From SFTJ01 sp051871555 (GTDB lineage: Bacteria; Bacteroidota; Bacteroidia; Bacteroidales; Muribaculaceae), in NCBI GenBank assembly GCA_051871555.1, contig JBJECZ010000059.1, positions 1 through 8,907 on the forward strand: a stretch of 8,907 bases of DNA, given 5' to 3'. Below are positions 1 through 6,992 of this stretch, piece after piece. The notes below the pieces were generated by a model. That model ran no database searches and was not told the origin of the DNA. It saw nothing but the letters and a program-made list of their open reading frames with translations. The position numbers were made by a program, and so were the translations under genes. Numbering within the stretch: the stretch's first letter is position 1; each line of letters opens with the position of its first letter.

Positions 1-2655
1 CGATCTTACTTTGCTGCCGAGGGAGCCGAAATGCCGCTCGATGCCTATGAGCCGGGCAAAAAGGTTGTGCCTTACCGCGTGATTGCCGAATTTACCGGAA
101 AAGATATGCTGGGCATGAAGTATGCTCAGCTGTTCCCATGGGTTAAGCCGGTGGCAAAGAGCGATGACGGCTTTGAAGTAAAGGCCGCCGATGCTTTCCG
201 TGTGATTCCGGGCGACTATGTAACTACCGACGACGGTACGGGCATTGTGCACATTGCGCCCACATTCGGTGCTGACGACGCCCAAGTGGCTAAGGCAGCC
301 GGCATACCGTCGTTGTTTATGATAAACCGAAAAGGCGAGACCCGCCCGATGGTTGATTTCACCGGAAAATATTGGACCATTGACGAGCTCGACGAGCAGT
401 TTGCGCAGCAATGCGTCGACGCTGAGCTTTATGGCGAATATGCGGGAGCGTATGTGAAGAACGCCTACGACCCACGCTTTAACGAAGGCGGAAAATACGA
501 CGAAAAAGCCGCCTCGAAAGCCGAGGACTTGAATATAGTGTTGTGTATGGCAATGAAGCAGGCAGGCACAGCCTTCCGCATCGAAAAGCATGTGCACAAC
601 TATCCTCACTGCTGGCGTACCGACAAGCCGGTGCTTTATTATCCACTCGATAGCTGGTTTATTCGTTCCACAGCTTGCAAAGAGCGTATGGCAGAACTGA
701 ACAAGACCATCAAATGGAAACCCGAACACACAGGCACAGGCCGCTTTGGCAAATGGCTTGAGAATCTTAACGACTGGAACCTGAGCCGCAGCCGCTATTG
801 GGGCACTCCGCTGCCAATTTGGCGCAGCGAAAGCGGCGAAGAGAAGTGCATTGGCAGCATTGCCGAGCTTTACGAGGAAATTGAAAAAGCCGTAGCAGCC
901 GGTGTGATGAAGAGCAATCCATTCAAGGATAAAGGCTTTGTGCCGGGCGACTATAGCAAGGAAAACTACGATAAGATTGACCTTCATCGTCCGTATGTCG
1001 ACGACATTATCTTGGTTTCGGAGTCGGGCAAGCCTATGAAGCGAGAACTCGACCTCATTGACGTGTGGTTCGATTCGGGTGCTATGCCATACGCACAAAT
1101 TCACTATCCGTTTGAAAACAAAGAAGCTTTAGATAACGGCAGCGTATTTCCAGCCGACTTCATTGCTGAGGGCGTCGACCAAACACGCGGTTGGTTCTTT
1201 ACACTGCACGCCATTGGCACTATGGTGTTCGACAGCGTGGCATATAAGAGCGTGATTTCGAACGGACTGGTGCTCGACAAGAACGGCAACAAGATGAGCA
1301 AGCGTCTTGGTAATGCAGTCGACCCGTTTGGAGCGATTGAGAAATATGGCATCGACCCATTGCGCTGGTATATGATTTCTAACTCGTCGCCATGGGATAA
1401 CCTGAAATTCGACACTGCAGGTGTGGAAGAAGTGGTGCGAAAATTCTTTGGCACCATCTACAATACTTATTCTTTCTTTGCACTTTATGCTAACGTAGAC
1501 GGCTTCGACAACAGCCTGCCGCAAGTGCCGTATGAACAGCGTCCGGAAATCGACCGCTGGATAATTTCGTTGCTTAACTCGCTTGTGAAAGAAGTCACCA
1601 AGCAGTTCGACGACCTGGAACCGACCAAGGCAGCGCGAGCAATTCAGGACTTTGTGGGCGACAACCTCAGCAACTGGTATGTGCGCCTCAACCGCAAGCG
1701 CTTCTGGGCAGGAGAGATGACCGACGACAAGCTGTCGGCTTATCAGACACTTTATCAATGCCTCGAAACCGTTTCGCTTCTCATTGCTCCGGTGGCACCG
1801 TTCTTTGCCGACCAGTTGTATCGCGACTTGACATTAGTGACAAAGGGCAATCAGGACTCGGTGCATCTTGCTAAATTCCCGGTATGCGACGAGAGTGTGA
1901 TTGACACCCAACTTGAGGAGCAAATGCATTTGGCACAAGACACCACTTCGATGGTGCTTTCGCTTCGCCGAAAGCGCAACATAAAGGTGCGTCAACCGCT
2001 TCAAACCATCATGATACCGGTGGCTGACGAAGCGCAGAAACATGATGTAGAGGCAATGAGCCAGCTCGTGCTCAACGAGGTGAACGTGAAAAATATTAAA
2101 TTTGTCGGCAATGAGGAAGGCGTGCTTGTTAAACGCGTGAAGCCCGACTTCAAGAAGCTTGGTCCGAAATTCGGCAAGGTGATGAAGGCATTGGCTGCAA
2201 AGATAATGGCAATGAGCCAGCACGACATCATAGAATTTGAAAAAGCAGGTGAATTTGCTTTTGATGTTGATGGAGTGAAGGCAGTTGTCACCACCGAAGA
2301 TGTAGAAGTCATCTCGGAAGACATTCCTGGCTGGTTGGTTGCTAACGAAGGTTCGTTGACTGTAGCTCTTGACATCACAGTCACCGACGAGCTTAAGAAA
2401 GAAGGTTACGCACGTGAACTGGTGAACAGAATACAAAACCTGCGCAAGAGCAGCAATTTTGAAATCACCGACAAGATTCGCGTGAAGATTTCGAGCGATG
2501 AGCATACCGATGAGGCGATTAACAGTTATCGCGACTACATCGCCAAGCAGGTTCTTGCCGATTCGATTGACGTTGTTGCACAATTGGCTGGCGACGGCGT
2601 GGTTGAATTGGATATGGATGACTTTAAACTGAATGTAGAAATAGTTAAAGCTTAA
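1..2655 (+). CDS. ileS: Isoleucyl-tRNA synthetase, 5'-truncated by the window edge
   Basis: This cytoplasmic class I synthetase charges tRNA-Ile with isoleucine and edits mischarged valine. The frame is open from base 1, so 885 residues are visible. The N-terminus with the HIGH motif lies outside the window (roughly 250 residues missing, judged from family length). Fragment residues 79-93 carry the CP1 editing motif GTGIVHIAP followed by GADD; H84 and D93 match the spacing of the known editing His and Asp of E. coli IleRS. Class I core blocks follow: WNLSRSRYWGTPLPIW at 259-274, DVWFDSG at 354-360, GVDQTRGWFF at 391-400, and the ATP-binding loop KMSKR at 431-435. The rest is the anticodon-binding region. 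The C-terminus has no cysteine cluster, unlike the zinc-binding tail of E. coli-type IleRS. KMSKR in place of KMSKS and the missing zinc tail point to the eukaryote-like IleRS2 type. The family assignment is secure; the subtype is an inference. Confidence 0.97.
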   Translation, partial: RSYFAAEGAEMPLDAYEPGKKVVPYRVIAEFTGKDMLGMKYAQLFPWVKPVAKSDDGFEVKAADAFRVIPGDYVTTDDGTGIVHIAPTFGADDAQVAKAAGIPSLFMINRKGETRPMVDFTGKYWTIDELDEQFAQQCVDAELYGEYAGAYVKNAYDPRFNEGGKYDEKAASKAEDLNIVLCMAMKQAGTAFRIEKHVHNYPHCWRTDKPVLYYPLDSWFIRSTACKERMAELNKTIKWKPEHTGTGRFGKWLENLNDWNLSRSRYWGTPLPIWRSESGEEKCIGSIAELYEEIEKAVAAGVMKSNPFKDKGFVPGDYSKENYDKIDLHRPYVDDIILVSESGKPMKRELDLIDVWFDSGAMPYAQIHYPFENKEALDNGSVFPADFIAEGVDQTRGWFFTLHAIGTMVFDSVAYKSVISNGLVLDKNGNKMSKRLGNAVDPFGAIEKYGIDPLRWYMISNSSPWDNLKFDTAGVEEVVRKFFGTIYNTYSFFALYANVDGFDNSLPQVPYEQRPEIDRWIISLLNSLVKEVTKQFDDLEPTKAARAIQDFVGDNLSNWYVRLNRKRFWAGEMTDDKLSAYQTLYQCLETVSLLIAPVAPFFADQLYRDLTLVTKGNQDSVHLAKFPVCDESVIDTQLEEQMHLAQDTTSMVLSLRRKRNIKVRQPLQTIMIPVADEAQKHDVEAMSQLVLNEVNVKNIKFVGNEEGVLVKRVKPDFKKLGPKFGKVMKALAAKIMAMSQHDIIEFEKAGEFAFDVDGVKAVVTTEDVEVISEDIPGWLVANEGSLTVALDITVTDELKKEGYARELVNRIQNLRKSSNFEITDKIRVKISSDEHTDEAINSYRDYIAKQVLADSIDVVAQLAGDGVVELDMDDFKLNVEIVKA

Positions 2656-2709
2656 CAGCATAAATCGTTTTTATATTTACTAATTTCTTTATAAAATTTA
2701 TTGACAATT

Positions 2710-3084
2710 ATGGCAGAGAAACTTAGATATTCGGATGCTGAGTTGCAGGAATTCAAGGAGTTGATTCTTGATAAGCTTGAAAAAGCGCAACGAGATTATG
2801 AGATGTTGAAGTCGAATATAATGAATGCCAACGACACCGCCGACACCTCGCCAACATTCAAGGTGCTTGAAGAAGGTGCAAACACCCTCGGCAAAGAGTC
2901 GGCTGCCCAATTGGCAAATCGCCAGTTGCTGTTTATTAACAAACTGAAAGCAGCGCTGGTGAGAATCGAAAACAAGACATACGGCATCTGTCGCGAAACA
3001 GGCAAGCTCATTCCAAAAGAGCGCTTGCGCGTAGTGCCTCATGCCACATTGTCGATAGATGCAAAGAACAAAGGAAAGCATTGA
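2710..3084 (+). CDS. TraR/DksA-family protein lacking zinc-finger cysteines
   Basis: This 124-residue protein is a likely RNA polymerase secondary-channel regulator of the DksA/TraR family. Residues 10-38 and 50-88 look like two long helices forming a coiled-coil hairpin. The tip carries D42-T-A-D45-T-S, spaced like the DxxDxA tip of E. coli DksA. The C-terminal part (91-118, starting YGICRETGKLIPKERLR) aligns with the family's C4 zinc finger at exact C-x2-C-x17-C-x2-C spacing. Only C94 remains; the other three positions are T97, S115 and A118, so zinc binding is unlikely. I recall similar cysteine loss in other Bacteroidales members. ATG 2710 is preferred; a TTG at 2701 would add three residues (start, Thr, Ile). 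It lies 54 bases after ileS and 47 before lspA, on the same strand. The family call is strong, but effects on transcription are inferred from E. coli DksA. Confidence 0.88.
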   Translation: MAEKLRYSDAELQEFKELILDKLEKAQRDYEMLKSNIMNANDTADTSPTFKVLEEGANTLGKESAAQLANRQLLFINKLKAALVRIENKTYGICRETGKLIPKERLRVVPHATLSIDAKNKGKH

Positions 3085-3131
3085 TTGCTGCGCAGCTTGA
3101 CAACGCTGATTATTTAGGTAAAATTTAATTG

Positions 3132-3770
3132 ATGAAGGTAAAAAGAGGATGTTTGGCAGCAATCATCATTGCTGCAATTGTGGTGCTGGACCAAGCGCTG
3201 AAGATTTGGGTAAAGACTCATTTCTTCTATGGTGAAGAGTACCGAATCACCGACTGGTTCATTCTGCGGTTTATTGAAAACAACGGAATGGCTTTCGGCA
3301 TGGAATTCGGTAGTAAGCTGGTGCTCACATGGTTTCGCATAATTGCAGTGGTGGCTTTTTGCTACTTTATATCGAAGATTAGGTGCCGCGCCGACATACG
3401 CACCGGCTTTATTGTGTGCGTAGCTCTTATCACGGCAGGTGCGCTGGGCAATGTGATTGATTGCGTGAGTTACGGATTGATTTTCGACAATCCGGGATTC
3501 CTGCAAACGGCAACTCTGTTTCCGGAAGGAGGAGGCTATGGCACACTGTTCAATGGCAGAGTGGTGGATATGCTCTACTTCCCGTTGATGGAATGGGATT
3601 GGCCCGCGTGGATGCCATGGGTAGGCGGCGACCATTTCGTGTTTTTCCATCCTATATTCAACATTGCTGATGCAGCGTTGAGCGTGGGTACGGCGATATT
3701 GATTATTTTTTATTCGAAGGATTTGGCAGTTGCTCTCGACAGCAAGAAGGCAGAAAGCCAACGAGAGTGA
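3132..3770 (+). CDS. lspA: Lipoprotein signal peptidase (signal peptidase II)
   Basis: LspA is an inner-membrane aspartyl protease that removes the signal peptide from diacylglyceryl-modified prolipoproteins. The 212-residue product has four hydrophobic segments, near 8-27, 63-82, 92-110 and 174-194. Family motifs are visible: D20-Q with K24 in the first helix, ENNGMAF at 49-55, and GALGNVID at 103-110. The catalytic pair is D146 in GRVVDML and D180 in FNIADAALS. It is longer than the roughly 165 residues of E. coli LspA because of extra sequence before and after D146. The start is either ATG 3132 or the TTG just before it (3129); a TAA at 3126-3128 rules out anything further upstream. The gene sits between the DksA-like gene and a lipoprotein gene that is itself a predicted substrate. 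Confidence 0.96.
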   Translation: MKVKRGCLAAIIIAAIVVLDQALKIWVKTHFFYGEEYRITDWFILRFIENNGMAFGMEFGSKLVLTWFRIIAVVAFCYFISKIRCRADIRTGFIVCVALITAGALGNVIDCVSYGLIFDNPGFLQTATLFPEGGGYGTLFNGRVVDMLYFPLMEWDWPAWMPWVGGDHFVFFHPIFNIADAALSVGTAILIIFYSKDLAVALDSKKAESQRE

Positions 3771-3799
3771 TTGAATAGAAACAATAATATTGTTGGGAC

Positions 3800-4834
3800 A
3801 TGCAACGCATATTTTCGCGAATAATATTAACTATGATTTTTATGGCCGCCTTGTCGTCATGCGATAAGGCGCCGCGTTATGTTATTGGCGAACGCGACAT
3901 GGTAGACCTTCTGGTGGATATTCATGAGGCTGAATCGCTTATTGAAATGTATCCTCAGACTTATGGCAGCGACAGTATGCGCATGGTGCTCAAGCAATCG
4001 GTATTCATGAAACATGGCGTGACGGCGGAGAAATACGACACTTCGATGGTGTGGTATTCGCGCAACATGGCTGTTTATGCCGATGTCTACGAGAAAGTGA
4101 TGAAGAACCTTGAGGAGCAACGTAATGAGCTTGAGGTGAAATCGGGTAGCGTGGTGTCGTCGCATAAGCGAAGGGAAGGTGTGAAATACAAGGATTTCGG
4201 AGATACGGCAGATATATGGAAAGCGAAGCGAGAATTGGTCTTGACATCTGGTTTGGGCAAAACGATGCTTCCGTTTGTATATTTGGCAAATTCCGAGTCG
4301 CAGAAAGGCGACAAATATACAATGCGGTTTAAAGCTGTCAATAATAGGGCAGGTGTGAAGGCATTTGTTGGTGTGGAATATGGCGACGGAGCAGTGACGT
4401 TTGTTGAACGTCCGGCTACGTTAAACGGTTGGAATGAGGTTAGTGTGCAAGCCGACTCGCTCAGAAAGATTAAGAATGTGTTTGGCTACATTAAGTTTGA
4501 TGTGCGTTCGAAACAGACAATATGCTATGTTGACAGCATAATGCTGTTGCGCACACACCTTGACCGAAATTCCTACGGCTTGATTAATATGCAAAAAACA
4601 CTCGACCGCAACAAGCAGCTTGAGGAAGATAAAACTGTGAAAACTGTTGCCATCGAATCGACGCCTGAAGTGAAAAACGCTCCTGTTGGAATACAGCAGA
4701 TGCATGTCGACGACAGACGAGTGGGTGTGAAGCCGCGCGGAAAGGCAATGTTCCGTGAGCAAGCTATTGTTCTTGAACCGGAGGCTGATGCCACAGAGAA
4801 AAAAGTATCACCACCTAAGAGCAAAAAACGATGA
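3800..4834 (+). CDS. DUF4296-type lipoprotein with extra C-terminal domain
   Basis: This is a 344-residue predicted lipoprotein of unknown function. Residues 1-21 form a lipoprotein signal peptide: a short basic start, a hydrophobic core, and the lipobox LSSC with C21 as the lipidated residue. Residues about 27-106 (GERDMVDLLVDIHEAESLIE, later FMKHGVTAEKYDTSMVWY) resemble DUF4296, a helical Bacteroidota family of unknown role. Residues about 135-250 alternate in a beta-strand-like way and end in YVDSIMLL, suggesting a beta-sandwich; this fold is inferred, not matched. The last 80 residues are charged and probably disordered, ending PPKSKKR. C21 is followed by DKAPR without an acidic cluster, so the Bacteroidota surface-export signal is not obvious and a periplasm-facing location seems more likely. 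It starts 29 bases after lspA, and its stop overlaps the hisH start in ATGA, so translation may be coupled. Confidence 0.85.
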   Translation: MQRIFSRIILTMIFMAALSSCDKAPRYVIGERDMVDLLVDIHEAESLIEMYPQTYGSDSMRMVLKQSVFMKHGVTAEKYDTSMVWYSRNMAVYADVYEKVMKNLEEQRNELEVKSGSVVSSHKRREGVKYKDFGDTADIWKAKRELVLTSGLGKTMLPFVYLANSESQKGDKYTMRFKAVNNRAGVKAFVGVEYGDGAVTFVERPATLNGWNEVSVQADSLRKIKNVFGYIKFDVRSKQTICYVDSIMLLRTHLDRNSYGLINMQKTLDRNKQLEEDKTVKTVAIESTPEVKNAPVGIQQMHVDDRRVGVKPRGKAMFREQAIVLEPEADATEKKVSPPKSKKR

Positions 4835-5436
4835 GTGTGGCAATAATAAAATATAATGCAGGAAACCTGTTTTCGGTGAGATGCGCATTGGCACGCATAG
4901 GCGTTGATGCTGTGGTGAGCGATGACGAGCGCGTGTTGCGCGCCGCCGACCGAGTGATTTTCCCCGGAGTGGGAGAGGCTTCAACTGCAATGGCTTATTT
5001 GCGTGAGAAAGGTCTTGACCAAGTGATTAAGAATCTGCGTCAGCCGGTGCTTGGCATTTGCATCGGGTTGCAACTGATGTGCGCCACATCGGAAGAGGGC
5101 AATGCCACTTGTCTTGGCATTTTCAACGACATCGGGGTGCGGCGTTTTTCGAACGACGGAATGCCGGAGCCATTGAAGATTCCGCATATGGGCTGGAACA
5201 CAATTCAGGTAACCAAGCCAAATGCACTGATTGACGAAAGCCTCAACGGTGAGTTTGTTTACTATGTGCATAGCTATTATGCGCCTTTATCAAATGAATT
5301 CACCGTAGCAACCACAATGTATGGAACCAAATACAGCGCGGTGCTAAACAACAATAATTTTTTCGCCACGCAGTTTCACCCCGAAAAAAGCGGTGCTGTT
5401 GGCGAACGAATACTTGAAAATTTCATGCGATTATGA
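4831..5436 (+). CDS. hisH: Imidazole glycerol phosphate synthase, glutaminase subunit
   Basis: HisH hydrolyses glutamine and passes ammonia to HisF, which uses it to make imidazole glycerol phosphate and AICAR. The 201-residue protein is full length for this class I glutamine amidotransferase. It shows the early FPGVGEASTAM block, the nucleophile C77 in LGICIGLQLM (the nucleophile elbow), and the His-Glu pair H183 and E185 in TQFHPEKSG. The YYVHSYYAP motif typical of HisH is also present. The start ATG overlaps the stop of the upstream lipoprotein gene (ATGA), and its own stop overlaps the hisA start in the same way. Translational coupling across the three genes is therefore likely. Its partner hisF lies two genes downstream. 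Confidence 0.97.
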   Translation: MSVAIIKYNAGNLFSVRCALARIGVDAVVSDDERVLRAADRVIFPGVGEASTAMAYLREKGLDQVIKNLRQPVLGICIGLQLMCATSEEGNATCLGIFNDIGVRRFSNDGMPEPLKIPHMGWNTIQVTKPNALIDESLNGEFVYYVHSYYAPLSNEFTVATTMYGTKYSAVLNNNNFFATQFHPEKSGAVGERILENFMRL

Positions 5437-6161
5437 TTGAGATTGTGCCAGCCATCGACATTTATGGAGGGAAATGCGTACGCCTGACAAAGGGTGACTA
5501 CAACCAACAAACGATTTACAGCGGTTCGCCGCTTGACGTTGCAAAAGGGTTTGAGGATTGTGGCTGCACCTCGTTGCACATGGTTGACCTTGATGGCGCG
5601 AAATCGAAACATATTGTAAACTACAAGGTACTTGAGCAGGTGGCGGGTCACACTTCGCTGCACATTGATTTTGGTGGCGGTTTGAAGTCGGACGACGATT
5701 TGCGCATCGCTTTTGAGTGCGGTGCCGAAAAAGTTACCGGCGGAAGCGTGGCAGTTAAAAGTCCCGAGATGTTTGAACGTTGGCTGATGACGTATGGCGC
5801 AGAGCGTATAATACTTGGCGCCGACTCGAAAGACGGTAAGATTTCGACCGACGGATGGTTGGAACGCAGCGAATACGAATTGATTTCGTTCATAAAGCAT
5901 TATGCTGCAAAGGGCGTTAAGTCGGTGATAAGCACCGACATCAACCGCGACGGCATGATGAAAGGACCGGCGGTTGAACTTTATCGAGAGGTGCTCGCCG
6001 AGGTGCCCGACATACGGCTGATTGCAAGCGGCGGAGTGTCGAAAATCGACGATGTGTATGCGCTCGATGAAATTGGCGTGCCTGCGGTGATTGTTGGCAA
6101 GGCAATATACGAAAATAGCATAACTTTGGCTATGCTGAGCGACTTCAACAGCAAGCGCTGA
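5433..6161 (+). CDS. hisA: ProFAR isomerase, phosphoribosylformimino-AICAR-P isomerase
   Basis: HisA carries out the Amadori rearrangement of ProFAR to PRFAR, the substrate of the HisH-HisF complex. The 242-residue protein is a complete (beta/alpha)8 barrel of usual length. The N-terminal strand VPAIDIYGGKCVRL holds the catalytic base D9, and GADSKDG holds the second catalytic Asp, D131. Phosphate-binding motifs repeat in the two half-barrels: FGGGLKSDDD in the first half and IASGGVSKIDD in the second. The STDINRDGMMKGP motif is characteristic of HisA. The ATG overlaps the hisH stop by four bases. HisF has the same fold, and the split of motifs (D9/D131 here against D11/D130 there) separates the two paralogues. 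HisA is chosen because of STDINRDGMM, where HisF has TSMNHDGVK. Confidence 0.97.
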   Translation: MIEIVPAIDIYGGKCVRLTKGDYNQQTIYSGSPLDVAKGFEDCGCTSLHMVDLDGAKSKHIVNYKVLEQVAGHTSLHIDFGGGLKSDDDLRIAFECGAEKVTGGSVAVKSPEMFERWLMTYGAERIILGADSKDGKISTDGWLERSEYELISFIKHYAAKGVKSVISTDINRDGMMKGPAVELYREVLAEVPDIRLIASGGVSKIDDVYALDEIGVPAVIVGKAIYENSITLAMLSDFNSKR

Positions 6162-6226
6162 GCGTGAATCGCCAAGTTTGTGCTGAGAAAAGTTTGTTTA
6201 GGAATAACTCAAAAATAATTGATAGG
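6162..6226 (+). other. hisA-hisF spacer, the longest gap inside the his block
   Basis: The other his junctions overlap or are four bases apart, but hisF is preceded by 65 non-coding bases. The hisF frame stays open back to a GTG at 6164, which would add 21 residues (starting MNRQVCAEKS) to HisF. That extension does not match the HisF family, whose proteins begin MLAKRIIPCLDV, so the spacer is probably untranslated leader. It is AT-rich towards hisF and ends with GATAGG directly before the ATG. I see no convincing hairpin or Bacteroidota -33/-7 promoter in it. Confidence 0.6.
6174..6197 (+). repeat. 8-base direct repeat AAGTTTGT in the hisF leader
   Basis: AAGTTTGT occurs at 6174-6181 and again at 6190-6197, with start points 16 bases apart. 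Both copies are in the spacer upstream of hisF. The repeat could be a protein-binding site or a duplication, or it could be chance in AT-rich sequence. The core TTTG also resembles the -33 element of Bacteroidota promoters, but no TAnnTTTG -7 box follows at the expected distance. Confidence 0.35.
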
Positions 6227-6988
6227 ATGCTGGCAAAGCGAATAATTCCATGTTTGGATGTCAAGAATGGCGAAACGGTGAAGGGCGTAAACTTTGTGAA
6301 TTTTCGTTCGGCAGGCGACCCTGTTGAACTGGGGAAGCATTATAGTGACGAGGGCGCCGATGAACTGGTATATCTCGACATTACTGCTTCGCTTGAGGGA
6401 CGCGACACGTTTGTAAGTCTTGTGAAACGAGTAGCTCAGAACCTGAGCATACCGTTCACAGTGGGCGGCGGCATCAACAAAATTGAAGATGTGGGCGTGA
6501 TGCTCAATGCCGGAGCCGACAAAATTTCAATTAATTCGTCGGCACTGCGAAATCCTGCTTTGATAAGTGAAATAGCCGGCAATTTCGGCAATCAGGTTTG
6601 CGTTGTTGCCATCGATGCCAAGTTGGAGGACGACGGCAAGTGGCATTGCTATGTTAAAGGCGGCCACGAGCGCACCGACCGTGAATTGCTTGAGTGGGCA
6701 CATGAGGCTCAAGAGCGCGGCGCAGGAGAAATTCTGTTTACGAGCATGAACCACGATGGCGTGAAGCAAGGATTTGCGTGCGACACCCTCAGGAAGATGC
6801 ACGAAGAATTATCGATTCCGATAATTGCATCGGGCGGATGTGGCACAATGGAGCATTTTGCCGAGGTGTTTGACTATGGCATGGCAGATGCGGCATTGGC
6901 AGCAAGCGTGTTTCACTTCAACGAAATATCAATTAAAGAGTTAAAGAATTATCTATCGGACAGAAATATTAATGTGAGAAGAATATAA
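6227..6988 (+). CDS. hisF: Imidazole glycerol phosphate synthase, cyclase subunit
   Basis: HisF forms the imidazole ring from PRFAR and HisH-derived ammonia, yielding imidazole glycerol phosphate and AICAR. From ATG 6227 the protein is 253 residues and begins MLAKRIIPCLDV, the canonical HisF N-terminus, so I prefer this start over the upstream in-frame GTG at 6164. D11 in the first strand and D130 in VVAIDAK are the two catalytic aspartates. Phosphate-binding motifs are FTVGGGINKIED in the first half-barrel and PIIASGGCGTMEHF in the second. The TSMNHDGVKQGF segment is diagnostic for HisF over HisA. The gene ends four bases before hisIE. HisH, its obligate partner, is encoded two genes upstream. 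Confidence 0.97.
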   Translation: MLAKRIIPCLDVKNGETVKGVNFVNFRSAGDPVELGKHYSDEGADELVYLDITASLEGRDTFVSLVKRVAQNLSIPFTVGGGINKIEDVGVMLNAGADKISINSSALRNPALISEIAGNFGNQVCVVAIDAKLEDDGKWHCYVKGGHERTDRELLEWAHEAQERGAGEILFTSMNHDGVKQGFACDTLRKMHEELSIPIIASGGCGTMEHFAEVFDYGMADAALAASVFHFNEISIKELKNYLSDRNINVRRI

Positions 6989-6992
6989 CGCT

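Noticed and set aside
1129..1758. 209-codon minus-strand frame opposite the ileS catalytic core
   Set aside because: It is a shadow of the KMSKR region of ileS, with no start context or domain.
1834..2661. 275-codon open frame on the minus strand opposite ileS
   Set aside because: It lies wholly antisense to well-conserved ileS sequence, is Cys/His-rich in the manner of reversed coding DNA, and shows no recognisable domain.
2672..2679. TATATTTA before the DksA-like gene as a Bacteroidota -7 box
   Set aside because: It misses the final G of TAnnTTTG and no TTTG -33 element lies at the expected distance in the ileS end, so it is not supported.
2701..2709. TTGACA-like sequence just before ATG 2710 as a sigma70 -35 box
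   Set aside because: It abuts the start codon with no room for a -10 box or transcript start, and Bacteroidota primary promoters use a different consensus.
3087..3096. Perfect palindrome GCTGCGCAGC after the DksA-like gene
   Set aside because: As a hairpin it would leave only three or four pairs around a tiny loop and no T run follows, so it is not a terminator; a 10-base palindrome may be chance.
3114..3761. 215-codon minus-strand frame opposite lspA
   Set aside because: lspA has all catalytic motifs on the plus strand; the antisense product is His/Gln-rich and lacks any family signature.
6164..6226. N-terminal extension of HisF from GTG 6164
   Set aside because: The 21 extra residues do not resemble HisF, and the protein from ATG 6227 starts exactly like the family.
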